Shown piece by piece: positions 63,187 to 64,000 of a stretch of 64,000 bases of DNA. The translations under genes were made by a program, and so were the position numbers. Source of the DNA: Trissonchulus latispiculum (taxonomy: Eukaryota; Nematoda; Enoplea; Enoplida; Ironidae); assembly GCA_030248195.1 (NCBI GenBank), contig JASAND010021304.1, positions 62,001-126,000 on the forward strand. The letters are read 5' to 3'. The notes beneath the pieces are model-generated. The model searched no databases and had not been told where the DNA came from. It saw only the letters and a list, made by a program, of their open reading frames with translations. Each line of letters opens with the position of its first letter. Position 1 is the stretch's first letter.

Positions 63187-63372
63187 CTATTGCCTATTTC
63201 CTAATTGACTTCCAATGCAAACCAGCGTCTGATTCATAATTCCCTCTATCTGCGGTCGCATATCACTGGTTATTCGGAACTGGTGGTTAACCAATTGGTG
63301 TGACCATCGGTAACCCTGAAAAGCTATCAGTGGTTGGGCTACCACAGCTTTGAAAATACGGCTTGCAGACAT
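63187..63372 (-). CDS. Candidate exon or small protein, 61 aa, unknown
   Basis: A gene-like frame from ATG (63,372) to TAG (63,187) on minus, convergent with SCFD2. The start MSASRIFKAVVAQPLIAFQGYRW is basic and amphipathic like a mitochondrial presequence; the rest is polar and well mixed. I recognise no family. It may be a whole small ORF, a first exon, or chance. No expression or splice support can be read. Confidence 0.25.
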   Translation of the reverse strand: MSASRIFKAVVAQPLIAFQGYRWSHQLVNHQFRITSDMRPQIEGIMNQTLVCIGSQLGNRQ

Positions 63373-63399
63373 TGGATGGAAAAGTTGATACTATTTGAA

Positions 63400-64000
63400 C
63401 TCTACGGATTCACTCTAAATTGCTTTTTCAGAAAAACTCCCTAAAATAGCTGTCCTCCAAGTACCCGGCCCCATGAAAACATCGAAAACGGGTAGAAATA
63501 ACCGGCTAAACTCGTAGCTTTTGATCTGTTGGAGTTAAAACATTCGGAATGTGGAGATATTCTCCTATGATGATGAAGTGATATGATGGCCATCCTAATA
63601 ATTGAATCTTTTCATCCCCACCACACTGTGCTGACCTATTCTAAACGGAGGCTACGTGTTTCAAGTTTCGGACTCAGAGCTTATGTTGTTTTCACAGGAG
63701 TTGCTGCTTGCATTAGGTAACATACTCTGGACTTCACCAATAAATTTAAAGGATTACTCATGCAGGATTTAGAGTCTAATTACTCATTTCCCATTCAAAA
63801 ATAGGACTTAGTCTTCTGCTATTCCGCAGCTATTCTAAAACTTCATTTCTTCAGCCCAGGGTTAGAGTGGTCATCACCTAAAAAGTCCAATATATGTATA
63901 GTCAAGAGTACATAATAGAACAAGAGTATGAAACTCTTACGCTACTATATACAATGTACTAAACATGCTTGACATGCTCGGGTCGCTAACTCGGGACCCC
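63400..64000. other. No gene recognised
   Basis: Right edge of the window. Contains another caagagtacataata word at 63,903 but nothing codable. Confidence 0.4.

Overview
The window looks like nuclear DNA of an animal, probably an invertebrate. It has GT-AG spliced genes with host-like coding exons, many families of DNA transposons, three kinds of non-LTR or Penelope-type retroelement, tRNA-derived SINEs, satellites and microsatellites. There is no operon structure and no bacterial signature. I cannot name the species from the sequence.

Two spliced host genes can be supported. (1) The whole right third (41,772-63,038, + strand) is one gene of 13 coding exons. Its reading phases join perfectly into a 635-residue protein of the Sec1/Munc18 family, recognisable as SCFD2. 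Its first exon is cut off from the rest by an 11.75-kb intron packed with palindromic repeats and a LINE. Its seventh intron carries one hAT-type element nested in another, both with exact 8-bp target duplications. (2) At 24,724-26,207 (+) lie the last three exons of a small four-helix (tetraspan, MARVEL-like) membrane protein; its 5' exon(s) were not found.

The most unusual stretch is 30,940-32,930 on the minus strand. Four intronless ORFs are packed head to tail, one starting a single base after the previous stop. They have TATA-like boxes in the tiny gaps, an inverted 17-bp motif bracketing the first two, a palindrome cluster with an E2F-like site, and four 16-bp iterons after the last ORF. 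The last ORF resembles the Maelstrom (MAEL) RNase H-like domain by motif. The organisation is virus-like or that of a large DNA transposon. I read it as a candidate endogenous viral or selfish-element cassette, with low certainty about its identity.

Layout: 0-6.6 kb is a 155-bp satellite, G/C-run elements, a foldback element and a hAT MITE with TSD. 6.6-20 kb is mostly unannotated A+T-rich DNA with small MITEs and SINE relics. 20-21.6 kb holds two inverted copies of a G-rich hAT-like element. 24.7-26.2 kb is the tetraspan gene. 29.97-30.85 kb is a minisatellite followed by a 154-bp satellite. 30.9-32.9 kb is the ORF cassette. 33.0-35.5 kb is a Penelope-like element split by a 1.6-kb near-palindrome and by a G-rich element. 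36.6-38.2 kb is an RNase H-bearing LINE split by another G-rich element. 38.6-41.4 kb holds LINE scraps, a foldback element and G-rich elements. 41.8-63.0 kb is SCFD2. The last kilobase contains one weak minus-strand candidate exon.
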